Source of the DNA: Brachionus manjavacas
Lineage: Eukaryota > Rotifera > Eurotatoria > Ploima > Brachionidae
Direction of reading: 5' to 3'
DNA length: 64,000 nt
Assembly (NCBI GenBank): GCA_019054805.1
Contig: JAHQIY010000011.1
Location: 3,415,001-3,479,000 of the forward strand
The notes under the pieces are model-generated. The model worked only from the letters and a program-made list of their open reading frames with translations. It was not told where the DNA came from and did not search any database. Positions within the stretch are counted from its first letter, which is position 1, and each line of letters begins with the position of its first letter. A program made the position numbers and the translations under genes. This document shows, one piece after another, positions 61,601 to 64,000 of this stretch.

Positions 61601-64000
61601 ATTCATTGCAAAAAACCTATCTGAAAAACGTCAAAAAATGGGTTTTTTGCTCATTTTCGAAGTCGCCTAAAATCTTGTCCTTTTAACTTTTTTGAGTCCT
61701 GTAAATTGTATCATGTAGAACTTTTTGCGCTCTTGAATTTGAGCTATTAATCATTATCGTAGCTATAAAATTGACCATTCTGCAGTGAATTGAAAACTAA
61801 GTGACTGGTAATCACTTGCAAGTTTCCCATGTGCATAACTTTTCGAATCTTTGACCTTTTTTTGATCTGTAAAAGCCAAAGTCAAGAAAATTTCAAGATC
61901 TATCTAGTGGTATCTTCGGTTTTCCATAATTCGAAAAATTCATTGCAAAAAACCTATCTGAAAAACGTCAAAAAATGGGTTTTTTGCTCATTTTCGAAGT
62001 CGCCTAAAATCTTGTCCTTTTAACTTTTTTGAGTCCTGTAAATTGTATCATGTAGAACTTTTTGCGCTCTTGAATTTGAGCTATTAATCATTATCGTAGC
62101 TATAAAATTGACCATTCTGCAGTGAATTGAAAACTAAGTGACTGGTAATCACTTGCAAGTTTCCCATGTGCATAACTTTTCGAATCTTTGACCTTTTTTT
62201 GATCTGTAAAAGCCAAAGTCAAGAAAATTTCAAGATCTATCTAGTGGTATCTTCGGTTTTCCATAATTCGAAAAATTCATTGCAAAAAACCTATCTGAAA
62301 AACGTCAAAAAATGGGTTTTTTGCTCATTTTCGAAGTCGCCTAAAATCTTGTCCTTTTAACTTTTTTGAGTCCTGTAAATTGTATCATGTAGAACTTTTT
62401 GCGCTCTTGAATTTGAGCTATTAATCATTATCGTAGCTATAAAATTGACCATTCTGCAGTGAATTGAAAACTAAGTGACTGGTAATCACTTGCAAGTTTC
62501 CCATGTGCATAACTTTTCGAATCTTTGACCTTTTTTTGATCTGTAAAAGCCAAAGTCAAGAAAATTTCAAGATCTATCTAGTGGTATCTTCGGTTTTCCA
62601 TAATTCGAAAAATTCATTGCAAAAAACCTATCTGAAAAACGTCAAAAAATGGGTTTTTTGCTCATTTTCGAAGTCGCCTAAAATCTTGTCCTTTTAACTT
62701 TTTTGAGTCCTGTAAATTGTATCATGTAGAACTTTTTGCGCTCTTGAATTTGAGCTATTAATCATTATCGTAGCTAAAAAATTGACCATTCTGCAGTGAA
62801 TTGAAAACTAAGTGACTGGTAATCACTTGCAAGTTTCCCATGTGCATAACTTTTCGAATCTTTGACCTTTTTTGATCTGTAAAAGCCAAAGTCAAGAAAA
62901 TTTCAAGATCTATCTAGTGGTATCTTCGGTTTTCCATAATTCGAAAAATTCATTGCAAAAAACCTATCTGAAAAACGTCAAAAAATGGGTTTTTTGCTCA
63001 TTTTCGAAGTCGCCTAAAATCTTGTCCTTTTAACTTTTTTGAGTCCTGTAAATTGTATCATGTAGAACTTTTTGCGCTCTTGAATTTGAGCTATTAATCA
63101 TTATCGTAGCTATAAAATTGACCATTCTGCAGTGAATTGAAAACTAAGTGACTGGTAATCACTTGCAAGTTTCCCATGTGCATAACTTTTCGAATCTTTG
63201 ACCTTTTTTTGATCTGTAAAAGCCAAAGTCAAGAAAATTTCAAGATCTATCTAGTGGTATCTTCGGTTTTCCATAATTCGAAAAATTCATTGCAAAAAAC
63301 CTATCTGAAAAACGTCAAAAAATGGGTTTTTTGCTCATTTTCGAAGTCGCCTAAAATCTTGTCCTTTTAACTTTTTTGAGTCCTGTAAATTGTATCATGT
63401 AGAACTTTTTGCGCTCTTGAATTTGAGCTATTAATCATTATCGTAGCTATAAAATTGACCATTCTGCAGTGAATTGAAAACTAAGTGACTGGTAATCACT
63501 TGCAAGTTTCCCATGTGCATAACTTTTCGAATCTTTGACCTTTTTTGATCTGTAAAAGCCAAAGTCAAGAAAATTTCAAGATCTATCTAGTGGTATCTTC
63601 GGTTTTCCATAATTCGAAAAATTCATTGCAAAAAACCTATCTGAAAAACGTCAAAAAATGGGTTTTTTGCTCATTTTCGAAGTCGCCTAAAATCTTGTCC
63701 TTTTAACTTTTTTGAGTCCTGTAAATTGTATCATGTAGAACTTTTTGCGCTCTTGAATTTGAGCTATTAATCATTATCGTAGCTATAAAATTGACCATTC
63801 TGCAGTGAATTGAAAACTAAGTGACTGGTAATCACTTGCAAGTTTCCCATGTGCATAACTTTTCGAATCTTTGACCTTTTTTTGATCTGTAAAAGCCAAA
63901 GTCAAGAAAATTTCAAGATCTATCTAGTGGTATCTTCGGTTTTCCATAATTCGAAAAATTCATTGCAAAAAACCTATCTGAAAAACGTCAAAAAATGGGT
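40600..64000 (+). repeat. Homogenised array interior
   Basis: From about 40.6 kb units look identical by eye except for two recurrent differences, the T6/T7 run and gtagctaaaaaatt versus gtagctataaaatt, plus one isolated T-to-C at about 56804. Eleven consecutive T7 units carrying the aaaaaa form run from 45326 to 49032. From about 55.4 kb nearly every unit carries the ataaaa form, with exceptions near 60752 and 62773. Confidence 0.85.

Larger units (their letters stand above)
24092..64000 (+). repeat. Satellite DNA array, about 119 head-to-tail copies of a 336/337-bp monomer, open at window end
   Basis: From about 24092 every unit repeats the same landmarks in the same orientation: gatctgtaaaagccaaagtc, aagatctatctagtggtatc, attcgaaaaattcattgcaa, aatgggttttttgctcattt, gcgctcttgaatttgagct, attatcgtagct, ttctgcagtgaattg and aagtgactggtaatcactt. 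Spacing is 337 bp, or 336 bp when a T7 run in the gacct...gatc segment is T6. The monomer is visibly less AT-rich than the flanking DNA. Nothing interrupts about 39.9 kb of array. Each T7 unit carries a 64-75-codon open frame, but T6 units break it without consequence, so it is not under coding selection. Only the left boundary is in view. Such arrays are typical of centromeric, pericentromeric or supernumerary heterochromatin; which one applies here is unknown. Confidence 0.98.

Noticed and set aside
24326..63370. Repeated open frames of 64-77 codons in nearly every satellite unit (MCITF...SF on the plus strand), and minus-strand frames at the array edge
   Set aside because: They arise once per monomer. 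A single T deletion that destroys the frame is common and persists in otherwise identical units, and no known protein is resembled. They are by-products of tandem repetition.
24092..64000. CRISPR array or rDNA as an explanation for the tandem repeat
   Set aside because: There are no spacers between repeats, the unit is 337 bp, and nothing resembles rRNA. This is classic satellite DNA.

Overview
The window is metazoan-type nuclear DNA: very AT-rich, with small spliceosomal introns (47 and 57 bp in one gene), signal-peptide and seven-helix genes of animal families, many decayed transposons and a huge satellite array. AT-richness, tiny introns and low gene density would fit a rotifer such as Brachionus or another small invertebrate. 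That host guess is inference from composition and gene families only.

Layout. (1) 1-6.6 kb: a secreted IL-17-like cystine-knot cytokine on the minus strand (973-1491), then AT-rich DNA with a LINE relic and two inverted-repeat elements, then a three-exon Rap-type small GTPase on the minus strand (5803-6599). (2) 6.6-11.3 kb: a decayed minus-strand non-LTR retrotransposon (7487-8800) and a 505-bp element with TA-flanked terminal inverted repeats (9831-10335). (3) 11.4-15.3 kb: two minus-strand exons of a GPR158/GPR179-like class C receptor. The first carries the ectodomain and TM1-2, the second TM4-7 and the start of the cytoplasmic tail. I could not find the TM3 exon between them; that intron holds a 376-bp inverted-repeat element. 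(4) 15.4-24.1 kb: no recognisable host gene. It holds a LINE 3' end that begins with a perfect 95-bp snap-back inverted repeat, another LINE relic and a double hairpin. (5) 24.09-64.0 kb (window end): an uninterrupted head-to-tail array of about 119 copies of a 336/337-bp satellite, diverged and mixed at its edge and nearly identical after about 40.6 kb.

The three host genes are all signalling proteins, but they are separate transcription units and nothing shows that they work together. The most informative features are the satellite array, whose edge, intermediate domains and homogenised interior can be read unit by unit, and the apparent loss of the TM3 exon from an otherwise well-preserved receptor gene. 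No rRNA, convincing tRNA, CRISPR or prokaryote-type feature is present.
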